A stretch of 64,000 nt of DNA from an uncultured Flavobacteriaceae bacterium (GTDB taxonomy: Bacteria; Bacteroidota; Bacteroidia; Flavobacteriales; Flavobacteriaceae), in the NCBI GenBank assembly GCA_947501625.1, contig CANMWN010000002.1, positions 496,001 through 560,000 of the forward strand. Direction: 5' to 3'. Below the pieces are notes generated by a model. The model was not told the DNA's origin. It was given only the letters and a program-made list of their open reading frames with translations, and ran no database searches. A program made the position numbers and the translations under genes. How positions within the stretch are numbered: position 1 is the first letter of the stretch; every line of letters starts with the position of its first letter. Positions 42,917 to 51,915 of the stretch are shown here, one piece after another.

Positions 42917-45154
42917 TTATTTTCCACTTTCCATTTTATCTTTAAGAGCCTGTAAAGCATTGTTTGCATCACCTAATGTTGGCTTTTCAGCATCATTAGA
43001 TTTTTTAGACTGTGCTTTAATATTTCTTTGCTCTTCAGCTCTGAAAATTGCTGAGTGTGAAATAACAATTCTTCTATACTCCTTGTTGAATTCTAAAATT
43101 TTGAATTCAGCAGTATCTCCTTTTGCTATTTTACCACCTTCTTCTTTTTCCATATGACGACCTGGAACAAATGCTTCAACTCCTTCTTCTAAAGTTACAA
43201 TTGCACCTTTATCAGTAGTTTCTTTTACAGTTCCTTCGTGCACTGAATCAATTGTATATTTAGCCTCATATGTATCCCAAGGGTTATCTTGAGTTTGTTT
43301 ATGTCCTAAATTCAATTTTCTTCCTTGTGTATCTAATTCTAATACTTGCACTTTTAATGTATCACCAATTGATGTGAAATCAGATGGGTGCTTAACTTTA
43401 GTAGTCCAAGATAAATCAGAAATATAAACTAAACCGTCAATTCCTTCTTCTAATTCAACAAATACTCCAAAGTTTGTGTAATTTCTTACTGTTCCTTCGT
43501 GTGTTGAACCTACAGGATATTTCTTAGTAATATCCGTCCAAGGATCTGGGTGTAATTGCTTGATACCAAGAGACATCTTACGATCTTCTCTATCCAACGT
43601 TAATACTTGCGCTTCTACTTCATCTCCTACTTTTACGAAATCTTGAGCAGAACGTAAGTGTGTAGACCAAGACATTTCAGAAACGTGTACTAATCCTTCA
43701 ACACCTTCAGAAACTTCAATAAATGCTCCATAATCAGCAATAACTGTTACTTTACCTTTTACTTTATCTCCAACTTTAAGATTTTCATCTAAAGCTTCCC
43801 AAGGGTGTGTACTTAATTGTTTTAATCCTAATTGAATTCTAGTCTTTTGATCATCAAAGTCTAAAATTACAACGTTTAATTTTTGATCAAGTTCTAAGAT
43901 TTCACTTGGGTGATTAATTCTACTCCAAGATAAATCTGTAATATGAACTAATCCATCAACTCCACCTAAATCAACAAAGACACCATAAGAAGTAATATTT
44001 TTAACTATACCTTCTAATACTTGTCCTTTTTCTAATTTACCAATGATTTCTTTTTTCTGTAATTCAATATCAGCCTCGATAAGTGCTTTATGAGAAACAA
44101 CCACGTTTTTAAATTCGTGATTAATTTTCACAACCTTGAATTCCATAGTTTTCTCAACATATTGATCGTAGTCTCTAATTGGCTTCACATCAATTTGTGA
44201 TCCTGGTAAGAATGCTTCAATTCCGAAAACATCTACAATCATACCTCCACGAGTTCTACACTTCACGAAACCATTTACTACTTCACCAGAATCATGTGCA
44301 GCAATCACTCTATCCCAAGCCTTGATTACACGTGCTTTCTTATGTGATAATACTAACTGACCTGTTACATCTTCTCTTTTATCAACCAATACTTCTACAG
44401 TATCACCAACAGATAAACCTGGATTGTAACGGAATTCGTTTAATGAAATAACACCTTCAGATTTTGAATTGATGTCAATAATTGCTTCACGATCAGTTTT
44501 TCTTACAACTGTTCCTTCAATTACTTCTCTTTCATTAACAAATCCAACAGTTCCTTCAAGAGCATCTTCAAAAGCTTTTAACTTATCTTCTTCAACCTCT
44601 TCAATTCCTTGCTCATATTTGTGCCAATCAAAGTTTTCTAAAAATTCTTCAGGAGTCGCAGCAGTATTTACTTCTTCTTCAACTAAATCTAATTTTTCTT
44701 CTTCAACTTCTTCAATTAAAGGTGTCTTGTCTTCAACAACAACATCTTCGTCAATTGCAACAACTTTAATTTCTTCTTTAGTTTCATCTGCTTGAGTTTC
44801 CTCAACTTTTTCTTCAGTTGCATAAACTGATTGTGCTCCTAACTCTTCAACTAAAATTGTATAGAATATAGCTCTATACTTGTTTCTGTTAGATTTTCCG
44901 ATTTTTTCAATTGCGTTTTCAATTGCAGTATCTAATGCTTCTGTATTTTCTAATCCTAACTTTTTTACTAAAAAGTTTTTCTTAACTGTTTCTAATTCTT
45001 TTTTGTCTGAACTTGAAACTTTTTCAGCATCTGCTTTGTAGATTGAAGGCCCTAAACCTTTAGTTACTGCTGCTAATAAATCAGCATTTAATCCTAAACC
45101 TAACTTTTCAACCTCACTTTGGTAAAGGTCGATTTTTTCTTGTAATTTTGACAT
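42917..45154 (-). CDS. rpsA: 30S ribosomal protein S1 with an N-terminal DUF2853 domain
   Basis: A 745-residue protein, about 150 residues longer than usual flavobacterial S1. Residues 1-110 form a DUF2853 domain (LLAAVTKGLGPSIYKADAEK, ELETVKKNFLVKKLGL, SNRNKYRAIFYTILVEELG). A Glu-rich linker (about 111-170) follows, then the normal S1 start (PEEFLENFDWHKYEQGIEEV) and six S1/OB domains, e.g. EGIVKNITSYGVFVDLGG and KGKVTVIADYGAFIEVSEG. S1 binds mRNA on the 30S subunit. No ATG occurs in the linker, so S1 is not separately initiated. The promoter is described at 45277-45307. Confidence 0.92.
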   Translation of the reverse strand: MSKLQEKIDLYQSEVEKLGLGLNADLLAAVTKGLGPSIYKADAEKVSSSDKKELETVKKNFLVKKLGLENTEALDTAIENAIEKIGKSNRNKYRAIFYTILVEELGAQSVYATEEKVEETQADETKEEIKVVAIDEDVVVEDKTPLIEEVEEEKLDLVEEEVNTAATPEEFLENFDWHKYEQGIEEVEEDKLKAFEDALEGTVGFVNEREVIEGTVVRKTDREAIIDINSKSEGVISLNEFRYNPGLSVGDTVEVLVDKREDVTGQLVLSHKKARVIKAWDRVIAAHDSGEVVNGFVKCRTRGGMIVDVFGIEAFLPGSQIDVKPIRDYDQYVEKTMEFKVVKINHEFKNVVVSHKALIEADIELQKKEIIGKLEKGQVLEGIVKNITSYGVFVDLGGVDGLVHITDLSWSRINHPSEILELDQKLNVVILDFDDQKTRIQLGLKQLSTHPWEALDENLKVGDKVKGKVTVIADYGAFIEVSEGVEGLVHVSEMSWSTHLRSAQDFVKVGDEVEAQVLTLDREDRKMSLGIKQLHPDPWTDITKKYPVGSTHEGTVRNYTNFGVFVELEEGIDGLVYISDLSWTTKVKHPSDFTSIGDTLKVQVLELDTQGRKLNLGHKQTQDNPWDTYEAKYTIDSVHEGTVKETTDKGAIVTLEEGVEAFVPGRHMEKEEGGKIAKGDTAEFKILEFNKEYRRIVISHSAIFRAEEQRNIKAQSKKSNDAEKPTLGDANNALQALKDKMESGK

Positions 45155-45276
45155 AGTGTCAATATTTAAATTGTATCTTATTGTAATTCAGATTATTAAA
45201 CGATAATTACGCAAAGAGATATTTATAAAATTGTTCTCTTTTTTCCTTTCTAAATCTGCTCTCGTTAAAAGGAGTG

Positions 45277-45307
45277 CAAATTTACGGATTCTTATTCAAT
45301 TTAACAA
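45277..45307 (-). promoter_or_regulatory. rpsA promoter
   Basis: On the minus strand TTG (45305-45307), 20 bp, TAAATTTG (45277-45284). It leaves an approximately 115-nt leader before the ATG at 45154, long enough to carry autoregulatory structure; no clear stem was identified. Confidence 0.7.
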
Positions 45308-45346
45308 GTGTAATTTACAGTAAATCAGGAAGTTTATTTATTGGAT

Positions 45347-46105
45347 TTACTCCAACCAATTTTTGAAGTCTTTTACTTTCTCTCTACTCACAATTAATTC
45401 ATGTTCCGAAAAATTATTTAATATAATTTTAAGTCGACTATTGGTATAAGAGACAATGTCTTTTATTTTATTGATATTGATAAAAAATTTACGATTAACC
45501 CTAAAGAATTTAGTAGGATTCAAGACAGAATCTAATTGCTCTAAAGTTCTATCAACCAAATATTCTCTTTTATCGGAAGTGTAAATATACGTTCCTTTGT
45601 TTTCACTATAAAAACATTCGATATCATCTACTGCAATCATTTTTAAATGCTGACCAATCTTTACCGTAAATCGTTCTTTATAATTCCGATCCATAGGATT
45701 AATCAGCATTTTTCTTATTTGATTGATATCTACTTGAAGATTAGGAGTGTTTTGCTGACGATTATTTTTAAATTGTTTGATTGCTGCTTCCAATTCGTCT
45801 TGATCAATTGGCTTCAATAAATAATCAATACTATTCAGCTTAAATGCCTTTAATGCGTATTCGTCATAAGCAGTTGTGAAAATGATAGAGCTCTTTACTT
45901 CAATTTCGTCAAATATCTCAAACGAAAGTCCATCTGACAATTGAATATCTAACATAATTAAATCTGGATGTTCATTTGCACTAAACCAGTTTATTGCTTC
46001 TTCAACTGAATGCAACATCGTTTGAACTTCTATTCCAAGTTCTGCCAACATACGTTGCAACCTTCTTGCCGATGGCTTTTCGTCTTCAATAATGATTACA
46101 TTCAT
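45347..46105 (-). CDS. LytTR-type response regulator
   Basis: A 252-residue regulator: receiver (phosphoacceptor Asp53 in LIMLDIQLSDG; FTTAYDEYALKAF; Lys in YLLKPI) and LytTR domain (about 145-250, KIGQHLKMIAVDDIECFYSE, FFRVNRKFFININKIKDI). It is the last gene of a five-gene minus-strand unit whose first gene is the cognate kinase at 47013. It is paralogous to the regulator at 3552. Confidence 0.93.
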   Translation of the reverse strand: MNVIIIEDEKPSARRLQRMLAELGIEVQTMLHSVEEAINWFSANEHPDLIMLDIQLSDGLSFEIFDEIEVKSSIIFTTAYDEYALKAFKLNSIDYLLKPIDQDELEAAIKQFKNNRQQNTPNLQVDINQIRKMLINPMDRNYKERFTVKIGQHLKMIAVDDIECFYSENKGTYIYTSDKREYLVDRTLEQLDSVLNPTKFFRVNRKFFININKIKDIVSYTNSRLKIILNNFSEHELIVSREKVKDFKNWLE

Positions 46106-46115
46106 AAATTAATTC

Positions 46116-46424
46116 TTAAATATTAAATTTATCTTTTTCCATATACTCTTTTATCTTGCGCTCTTCCCAATCTTTTGAGAAAATAAAATTTCTCCCAAAC
46201 ACACCAAACCAGTGAAAAAATATACCAATTCCCCAAAAGAATGCAGTAAAAAAATGTCCGTATTGAAAGAAACTTTCACCTGTATCTAAATTCATGTATA
46301 TAGAAACCCAAAGGAATATGTTTACTGCCAAATACCAAAATAAATGCCAATAAAAACCTTTTATTTCTTTTAACTTTTTTTGTGCTCTTAAATATCTTTT
46401 TTCTTCTAAATATTCGTTTTCCAT
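46116..46424 (-). CDS. 2TM-domain protein
   Basis: A 102-residue membrane protein of the 2TM family. YLRAQKKLKEIKGFYWHL starts the domain, two transmembrane helices follow (about 25-44 and 60-80), then the signature FIFSKDWEERKIKEYMEKD. Flavobacterial 2TM genes cluster with LytTR systems. This is the fourth and last of the 2TM modules here; the function of the domain is not established. Confidence 0.85.
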   Translation of the reverse strand: MENEYLEEKRYLRAQKKLKEIKGFYWHLFWYLAVNIFLWVSIYMNLDTGESFFQYGHFFTAFFWGIGIFFHWFGVFGRNFIFSKDWEERKIKEYMEKDKFNI

Positions 46425-46429
46425 GTTTT

Positions 46430-46714
46430 CTATTTTTTAAAATTATCTTGTTCTATTAACTCCTTCATCTTTCTCTCCTCCCAATTATTATTAAATTTAT
46501 ACACCATCAAAGCGTGTACTATAATACTTCCACCCATTGCTACCACTGGAATCCAAAACCATTTAAATTCCCAATAAGTCTTGTAATTTATAAATATCCA
46601 AAAAGGCACTAAAAAAACATATGCAATAATGTGATAATACAAATCTCTTAATTGCTTCACACGCTTTTTTGCTTTTACGTATGGATTTTTATCTTCTATA
46701 TATTTGTTTTTCAT
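46430..46714 (-). CDS. 2TM-domain protein
   Basis: A 94-residue 2TM protein: YVKAKKRVKQLRDLYYHI, two hydrophobic helices, and FNNNWEERKMKELIEQD at the end. It is separated from its neighbours by 5-7 bp. Confidence 0.85.
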   Translation of the reverse strand: MKNKYIEDKNPYVKAKKRVKQLRDLYYHIIAYVFLVPFWIFINYKTYWEFKWFWIPVVAMGGSIIVHALMVYKFNNNWEERKMKELIEQDNFKK

Positions 46715-46721
46715 TTTTTTA

Positions 46722-47000
46722 TTAAAATTTATCGTTTTCCATAAACTCTTTTAGTTTACGTTCTTCCCAATCACTTCCAAATCCAAAGACTGTAAACCCA
46801 TGAATTACAACTCCTAATCCCCAAAAAATTGCTGGATATAAAAACCACCAGTGGCTATCCCAAGTTGTATAATAATTTATCAAAGCGAGCATTGGGATGA
46901 TGATTATATATGATATTAAGTTCGCATAAAACCCTTTTAAATCTTCTACTCTTTTTTTAGCCTTTATATATTTTTGATCAATATTATTTTCAATATTCAT
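46722..47000 (-). CDS. 2TM-domain protein
   Basis: A 92-residue 2TM protein: YIKAKKRVEDLKGFYANL, two hydrophobic helices, FGSDWEERKLKEFMEND. The motif [Y]-[I/V]-K/R-A-K-K/E-R-V and the closing D/N-WEER-K-[ILM]-K/R-E-[FLY]-[M/I]-E are shared by all four modules. Confidence 0.85.
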   Translation of the reverse strand: MNIENNIDQKYIKAKKRVEDLKGFYANLISYIIIIPMLALINYYTTWDSHWWFLYPAIFWGLGVVIHGFTVFGFGSDWEERKLKEFMENDKF

Positions 47001-47012
47001 AATTCCTAATTA

Positions 47013-48338
47013 TTAAAGTTTATTATCGCGTTCCATTAGTTCTCTAATTTTACGCTCTTCCCAATTCAAACCATAACCAAAGGCTCTAAAGGCTTGAAAA
47101 ATTAAACCTAATCCCCAACCAAATGCTGGAAATAAATACCAATGAATTATTCCTGGAGTATACCTGTTCCATATATAGAATAAGAAAGGTATTACTATAC
47201 AATAGGCAATTAAACTACCATAAAAATCTTTCAATTCTTTTACTCTTTCTTTTGCTCTGATGTATTTACTACTATCTGTTATATAATCTGTTTTCATTAC
47301 TTTAATTTTTTGTGTTAGTAAGGGTAATTTTACCCTAAAAATGTTATTCTTATCAGTCACTACAACCTTATCTTTTGATATTAAACTATAGCGCTGATTA
47401 ATATTTTTCAATCCAACTTTCGTGCTCTTTTCTAAAGATTGCTTTAAGTTGATATTATTTTCTACATACAAGTAACCATTCTCTTCATAAATATTAATCT
47501 CCAATGGATTACTCGATGTTATTACATTGTGTTTTACAGCATTCTCCAACAGCAACTGTAACGATAATGGAACTATTTTTAATTCAGGATCACTAACTGT
47601 TTCTGGAATGTGGAAATTGATACCATCTTCAAACCTCATTTTCAATAATTCCATATAAGACTTAGCAAACTTCAATTCTTCTTCAAGTGTTATTAAATCT
47701 TTATCTTTTTGTTCTAAAACATATCTATATACTTTAGAAAGTTTGGTCGTGAATTTTTCCGCTTGATTAGGATTTTCACTTATCAAAGAAGTCAATACAT
47801 TTAAACTATTGAATAAAAAATGTGGATCTAATTGGTTTTTTAAAGATTCAAACTTTGCTGTTTGATTTTTAGCAACAATTTGAGATTCTTTTAACTTTTT
47901 TTCTTGGCTCTTTTTATAAAAATAAATACCATGAAATATGACTACTATTGTTAATGTAATCCAAACTCCAAAAGTGTAGTTTTTATAAGATTCATTTTCA
48001 ATAAATTCACTAAAAGTATTTCCACTCAAGTAAACCGAAGTTATAACTCGCAACAAAAACAATCCAACAATCGTTATTACTATAGAGCCTAAAAAACCGA
48101 TGGCTATTCTTTTTTTACTATCATTATCTTTCCATTTCCTACTATTGAGATAATCAAAGTAATACATATTGGAAAATCCTAATACGAAAGAATACATTTG
48201 ATAGATTCCAAAATTTATAGCAAACTCATTAAAACTTTTAAAAGTAAATGGAACACCTTTAGAAATTGAATTACCCAATAAAAATATCATGGTTCCAATC
48301 CCTAAACTTATCAATATGTTTTTTTTCAATGAATTCAT
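47013..48338 (-). CDS. LytS-type histidine kinase fused to a 2TM domain
   Basis: A 441-residue protein. About four N-terminal transmembrane helices (1-145) and a short coiled coil lead into a His_kinase domain (phospho-acceptor His173 in LDPHFLFNSLNVL) and HATPase (N-box LLLENAVKHNVI). At about 360-441 a complete 2TM domain follows (YIRAKERVKELKDFYGSLIA ... NWEERKIRELMERDN). The G-boxes of HATPase appear abbreviated before the fusion. The downstream 2TM proteins probably assemble with this fused domain. Confidence 0.9.
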   Translation of the reverse strand: MNSLKKNILISLGIGTMIFLLGNSISKGVPFTFKSFNEFAINFGIYQMYSFVLGFSNMYYFDYLNSRKWKDNDSKKRIAIGFLGSIVITIVGLFLLRVITSVYLSGNTFSEFIENESYKNYTFGVWITLTIVVIFHGIYFYKKSQEKKLKESQIVAKNQTAKFESLKNQLDPHFLFNSLNVLTSLISENPNQAEKFTTKLSKVYRYVLEQKDKDLITLEEELKFAKSYMELLKMRFEDGINFHIPETVSDPELKIVPLSLQLLLENAVKHNVITSSNPLEINIYEENGYLYVENNINLKQSLEKSTKVGLKNINQRYSLISKDKVVVTDKNNIFRVKLPLLTQKIKVMKTDYITDSSKYIRAKERVKELKDFYGSLIAYCIVIPFLFYIWNRYTPGIIHWYLFPAFGWGLGLIFQAFRAFGYGLNWEERKIRELMERDNKL

Positions 48339-48360
48339 TATAAATCTAGTTTTAAACTGT

Positions 48361-48795
48361 TTAAAATAGTTTTATTTCAAAAGTAAGGTTTGTATCTGAG
48401 ACTTCAAATTTTGCATCCTCAAATGTTGGTGGACCATAATATACTTTGTTATTTGACATCCCATAATTTTCATCTGGCATACCAAACTCATTAAAATCCA
48501 TTTTTTGATTATCATTCTCATCATGAAAGCATCCAATAACATATTCTCCTTTAGCAATATTTTCAAATGTTGCTATTATTGAATTATTCTTCAATTTCAA
48601 TGACTTTGCTTTTACTGGATTTCTAGTTTTAAATGCTTCTTCAGAATCATACAAAGACACATAAAATGTTCCATCTGTACTTCTGATATTGTTTACTGTA
48701 ACTGTTACAGAAAACTCGGCTTCTTTTTCTGATGCCTGTGAGAACCCAACATAAGACCCTAACATCATCAATACTATTAATACTACTCTTACCAT
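48361..48795 (-). CDS. DUF2141 secreted protein
   Basis: A 144-residue exported protein (signal peptide 1-20) of the DUF2141 family: FSVTVTVNNIRSTDGTFYVSLYDS and GEYVIGCFHDENDNQKMDFNEFGMPDENYGMSNN, a beta-sandwich family with a DxNxNxxxD-like loop that may bind calcium. It is the first gene of the minus-strand unit leading into the kinase 22 bp later. Function unknown. Confidence 0.9.
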   Translation of the reverse strand: MVRVVLIVLMMLGSYVGFSQASEKEAEFSVTVTVNNIRSTDGTFYVSLYDSEEAFKTRNPVKAKSLKLKNNSIIATFENIAKGEYVIGCFHDENDNQKMDFNEFGMPDENYGMSNNKVYYGPPTFEDAKFEVSDTNLTFEIKLF

Positions 48796-48856
48796 AATTA
48801 TTTGTTTTAAGTGTTAATTTTTAATTACAGTACAAATGTGAGTAGCTTTTCCAATT

Positions 48857-48949
48857 CTCGAAACTCTTTTAAACCGAACTGTCATTTTTAAATGATGAAT
48901 TGTCAGTTCGAGTGACATTCTAATGAAAATTGTATCGAGAACTCTTTTA
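48857..48949. repeat. Intergenic repeat-like element with inverted arms before the DUF6090 array
   Basis: CGAACTGTCA (48875-48884) and TGTCAGTTCG (48901-48910) form an inverted repeat with one mismatch. CTCGAAACTCTTTTAA (about 48858) and TCGAGAACTCTTTTAA (48935-48950) are imperfect direct repeats flanking it. The GTCAGTTCGAGTGACA / TGTATCGAGAACT layout resembles intergenic repeats I recall from other flavobacterial genomes. Only one copy is in the window, so repetitiveness is not proven here. Confidence 0.5.
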
Positions 48950-48985
48950 ATTTCTTTATCTTGTGGCAGCTAACTACTAAACTTA

Positions 48986-49732
48986 ATGATAAAGTTCTTC
49001 CGAAAAATCCGTCAAAACCTATTGAACGAAAATAAAACAGGTAAATACTTTAAATACGCTATAGGTGAAATTGTTCTCGTTGTGATTGGTATTCTCATTG
49101 CACTTCAGATAAATAACTGGAATGAAAACAATAACAAAAATAAAATAAAAGCCTCGTATATTACCTCATTAATTGTAGACTATGAGAAAGATATTCTACA
49201 ATTAAATGAAGGCATGGAGTTTAATGCATCACAATTAAAAAGTATCGATTCCATCTACCAAACTCTGAGTTCAGAAAATATACAATTAGAACACTTTCTT
49301 AATATTTTTAAAAATTTTGACGGAAATATTAGAATGAAAACCATCTTCAATACCAATAGTTATAATATATTAATTTCAAGCGGAAGTATAGATATACTAG
49401 ACAAAAAACTTATTGAAAACTTAATGGAAATCAATAGATTACAGAATCAATTTGCGGAATTTATAAACCGTAATGGCGACACTTATATTGATCTATTGTC
49501 TAATTCCGCTCTAGAATTTCCCATATTTAATTATATGCCAATATCAGCGTCTTCAAATGACCTGATTTGGAAAAAAGTTGATGTTGAAAGAGTTCCGAAT
49601 GTCATTATAAATACCCTTGGATTTAAGAGGTATACTATAGTTCGTTATTTAGAACTTTCCAAAGAAGTGAATCAAAAAACCAAAGAAGTTTTAATCATTT
49701 TAAAATCAAGACAAAATGATAAAATTCTTTAG
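48986..49732 (+). CDS. DUF6090-type membrane protein, array copy 1
   Basis: A 248-residue protein and the first gene of the array. Leader MIKFFRKIRQNLLNENKTGK (cationic, amphipathic), then KYFKYAIGEIVLVVIGILIA (transmembrane helix), QINNWNE, and an outer alpha-helical domain. The core motif common to all copies is here YNILISSGSIDILDKKLIENL (about 128-148). Leader type A (ENKTGKYF). Family function is unknown; membrane anchoring and an external domain are visible. The last 17 bp overlap copy 2. Confidence 0.88.
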   Translation: MIKFFRKIRQNLLNENKTGKYFKYAIGEIVLVVIGILIALQINNWNENNNKNKIKASYITSLIVDYEKDILQLNEGMEFNASQLKSIDSIYQTLSSENIQLEHFLNIFKNFDGNIRMKTIFNTNSYNILISSGSIDILDKKLIENLMEINRLQNQFAEFINRNGDTYIDLLSNSALEFPIFNYMPISASSNDLIWKKVDVERVPNVIINTLGFKRYTIVRYLELSKEVNQKTKEVLIILKSRQNDKIL

Positions 49733-50432
49733 GAAAATTAGACAAAACCTACTTATGGAAAATAAAACTGGCAAATACTTTAAATATGCTATTGGTGAAA
49801 TTATTCTGGTTGTTATTGGTATTTTGATTGCACTTCAAATTAATAATTGGAATGATTCAAGAAAAAATAAAATATATGAACAAGAAATTATTTCTTTAAT
49901 TAATCAAAATTTAAAAAATGATTCCATTGCTTTATCAACTGAACTATTAAAATCAAAGGAATCTACGAAACTAACAAATCAATTATTAGAGCAAGTAAAT
50001 AAAGGAATTTATAATGACAGTATAAATCTTTGGTTAGGAAAAATTATTTCATTTGAAATGTTTAAATCTCAATCGAGTGCGTTTGAAATATTAAAATCAA
50101 AAGGCATCGATGTTATTTCAAATAAAGAACTCCAATTAGAATTGATATCATATTACGATGAAACTCTATATAGTGTTTATGAAGCCTTAGAAGATGTAGA
50201 AGAATCTTTTAAAAATGATTGGGTACCAATTCTTAAAGAAGATTTTTCAGACTTCAAATGGCGTCAGTACGCTATCCCTGTTAATTCTAAAGCATTCTTT
50301 GAGAAACAAGCAACTATAAGTTTTATTAAACTTTATAAAGAGAATAGAGCTAGCGGCGAACGATATTTAGAAACAGCATTAGAAAAAATATCAAAAATTA
50401 GAAAACTTTCTAAAAAACATATAAATGATTAA
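49716..50432 (+). CDS. DUF6090-type membrane protein, array copy 2
   Basis: A 238-residue copy with leader type A (LLMENKTGKYFKYAIGEIIL). Outer domain core is FEILKSKGIDVISNKELQLE, most like copy 4 (A-[FY]-E-[IV]-LKSKG), followed by a long helix rich in acidic residues (EALEDVEESFKNDW). The start overlaps copy 1 by 17 bp and the stop overlaps copy 3 by 8 bp. Confidence 0.88.
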   Translation: MIKFFRKIRQNLLMENKTGKYFKYAIGEIILVVIGILIALQINNWNDSRKNKIYEQEIISLINQNLKNDSIALSTELLKSKESTKLTNQLLEQVNKGIYNDSINLWLGKIISFEMFKSQSSAFEILKSKGIDVISNKELQLELISYYDETLYSVYEALEDVEESFKNDWVPILKEDFSDFKWRQYAIPVNSKAFFEKQATISFIKLYKENRASGERYLETALEKISKIRKLSKKHIND

Positions 50433-51186
50433 ATTCTTTAGAAAAATCAGACAAAATCTTTTAAACGAAGGCAAAACTTCCAAGTATTTCAAATACGCCT
50501 TTGGAGAAATAATCCTTGTTGTTATTGGAATTTTGATTGCTCTTTGGATTAATAATCTCAATTTAGCCAATCAACAAAACAAAGAAAGGAAAACATTAAT
50601 TACGAATCTTAAACAAGAACTCAATGAAAATTTAAATCAATTTAAAGAAAGAACTAAACGTTTGGCTGATGTTAACAAAAACCTTATTGAAGTCTTAAAT
50701 TTTTCAGCGAACTCAAATACAAATAAACCTATTGACTCATTAATTTCCTATGTTACAACTGCATTGACTTTTGAAACAGCGGTGCTAAATAACTCCAGAT
50801 TAAGCAATGCAAAATCCTCTGGTAAATTTAGTTTATTATCTGATGACATTACAACATCATTTGTAGATTATGAAACATCAATCGCTAATTACCTTAGATT
50901 TAATGATCACACAACTTCATTTTTTGATGAAGATTGGTCAAAAATGACCATTAGGCTTTATTCTTTAGAGAGAATCCACAATATGTTCTATCCTGAAATG
51001 CACCTTGACGCGCATCCTGAATTTGTTTTAGATGACGAAGCATTAATTAGGTATTTAAAAGAACCTCAAACTTATGAACAACTTCATAAGTTTTATACAA
51101 AATATATGGTAGAACAAGCTTGGTTGGAAGAATTAAAGCACCGAATTAAATCTACCATTAAAACCATAGAAAAAGAACAACAATGA
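50425..51186 (+). CDS. DUF6090-type membrane protein, array copy 3
   Basis: A 253-residue copy with leader type B (LLNEGKTSKYFKYAFGEIIL). The transmembrane exit differs from the others (LWINNLNLAN in place of LQINNWNE). Outer core is LSNAKSSGKFSLLSDDITTS. The C-terminal part (MHLDAHPEFVLDDEALIRYL) has no close counterpart in the array. Ends with an ATGA overlap with copy 4. Confidence 0.88.
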   Translation: MIKFFRKIRQNLLNEGKTSKYFKYAFGEIILVVIGILIALWINNLNLANQQNKERKTLITNLKQELNENLNQFKERTKRLADVNKNLIEVLNFSANSNTNKPIDSLISYVTTALTFETAVLNNSRLSNAKSSGKFSLLSDDITTSFVDYETSIANYLRFNDHTTSFFDEDWSKMTIRLYSLERIHNMFYPEMHLDAHPEFVLDDEALIRYLKEPQTYEQLHKFYTKYMVEQAWLEELKHRIKSTIKTIEKEQQ

Positions 51187-51911
51187 TAAAATTCTTTAGA
51201 AAAATCAGACAAAACCTTTTAAACGAAGGCAAAACCTCCAAGTATTTCAAATATGCTATTGGTGAAATTGTACTCGTGGTTATTGGTATTCTCATTGCAC
51301 TACAGATTAATAATTGGAATGAGGACTCAAAATCTAAAACTACTGAGATTTATGTTTTAAATGAAGTTATAAGTAACCTTAAAGAAGATGCAATTATTTT
51401 AAATGATATTATTAAACAAAGAGAAATAACTAAAATATCGGTTGCTAATTTGCTCAACTATGTTCAAAAAGAAAATATCAGTAAAGATTCTTTGGAAAAT
51501 GACATGGTGCAATTTTTGACTTTTGAGAGATACTTCCCGATAAATAACGCTTATGAAGTTTTGAAATCAAAAGGCCTGCAACTGTCTAACAATCAATTAA
51601 CTTCTAAAATTTCTCGCTATTATGATTATGAACAAAAAAAGGTAAACAGAAGTATTCTTGATATAGAAAGAGCCATCATAAATATACTAGAAGATAAATC
51701 TGGAATACCACAATTTATTGAATCATTGTCTTTGAATGGACAAATAAAAATAATCAATCATAATGATGCAAATTTAAAAAAAGAAATACATTCTTATTTA
51801 GTACCCTTTAAAAACAATAATATTGGAACACTAACTAAATTAATTAAGTTTCATGACCTTAATCAATCACTTATTACTGATATAGAAAGTGAACTTAAAT
51901 CACTAGAATAA
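51183..51911 (+). CDS. DUF6090-type membrane protein, array copy 4
   Basis: A 242-residue copy with leader type B, nearly the same in DNA as copy 3 through codon 24. Outer domain core is YEVLKSKGLQLSNNQLTSKI, close to copy 2, which carries leader type A. This leader/outer mismatch points to recombination near codon 45-50. Copy 5 starts 4 bp after the stop. Confidence 0.88.
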   Translation: MIKFFRKIRQNLLNEGKTSKYFKYAIGEIVLVVIGILIALQINNWNEDSKSKTTEIYVLNEVISNLKEDAIILNDIIKQREITKISVANLLNYVQKENISKDSLENDMVQFLTFERYFPINNAYEVLKSKGLQLSNNQLTSKISRYYDYEQKKVNRSILDIERAIINILEDKSGIPQFIESLSLNGQIKIINHNDANLKKEIHSYLVPFKNNNIGTLTKLIKFHDLNQSLITDIESELKSLE

Positions 51912-51915
51912 CAAT

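Noticed and set aside
44469-44795. Serine-rich open frame on the + strand inside rpsA
   Set aside because: It is antisense to the Glu-rich linker (TTC/TCT runs) and has no promoter or family similarity.
47013-48338. Kinase and 2TM domain as a frameshift or assembly fusion of two genes
   Set aside because: The frame is continuous and the join contains a normal linker; the small 2TM neighbours show the family also exists alone.
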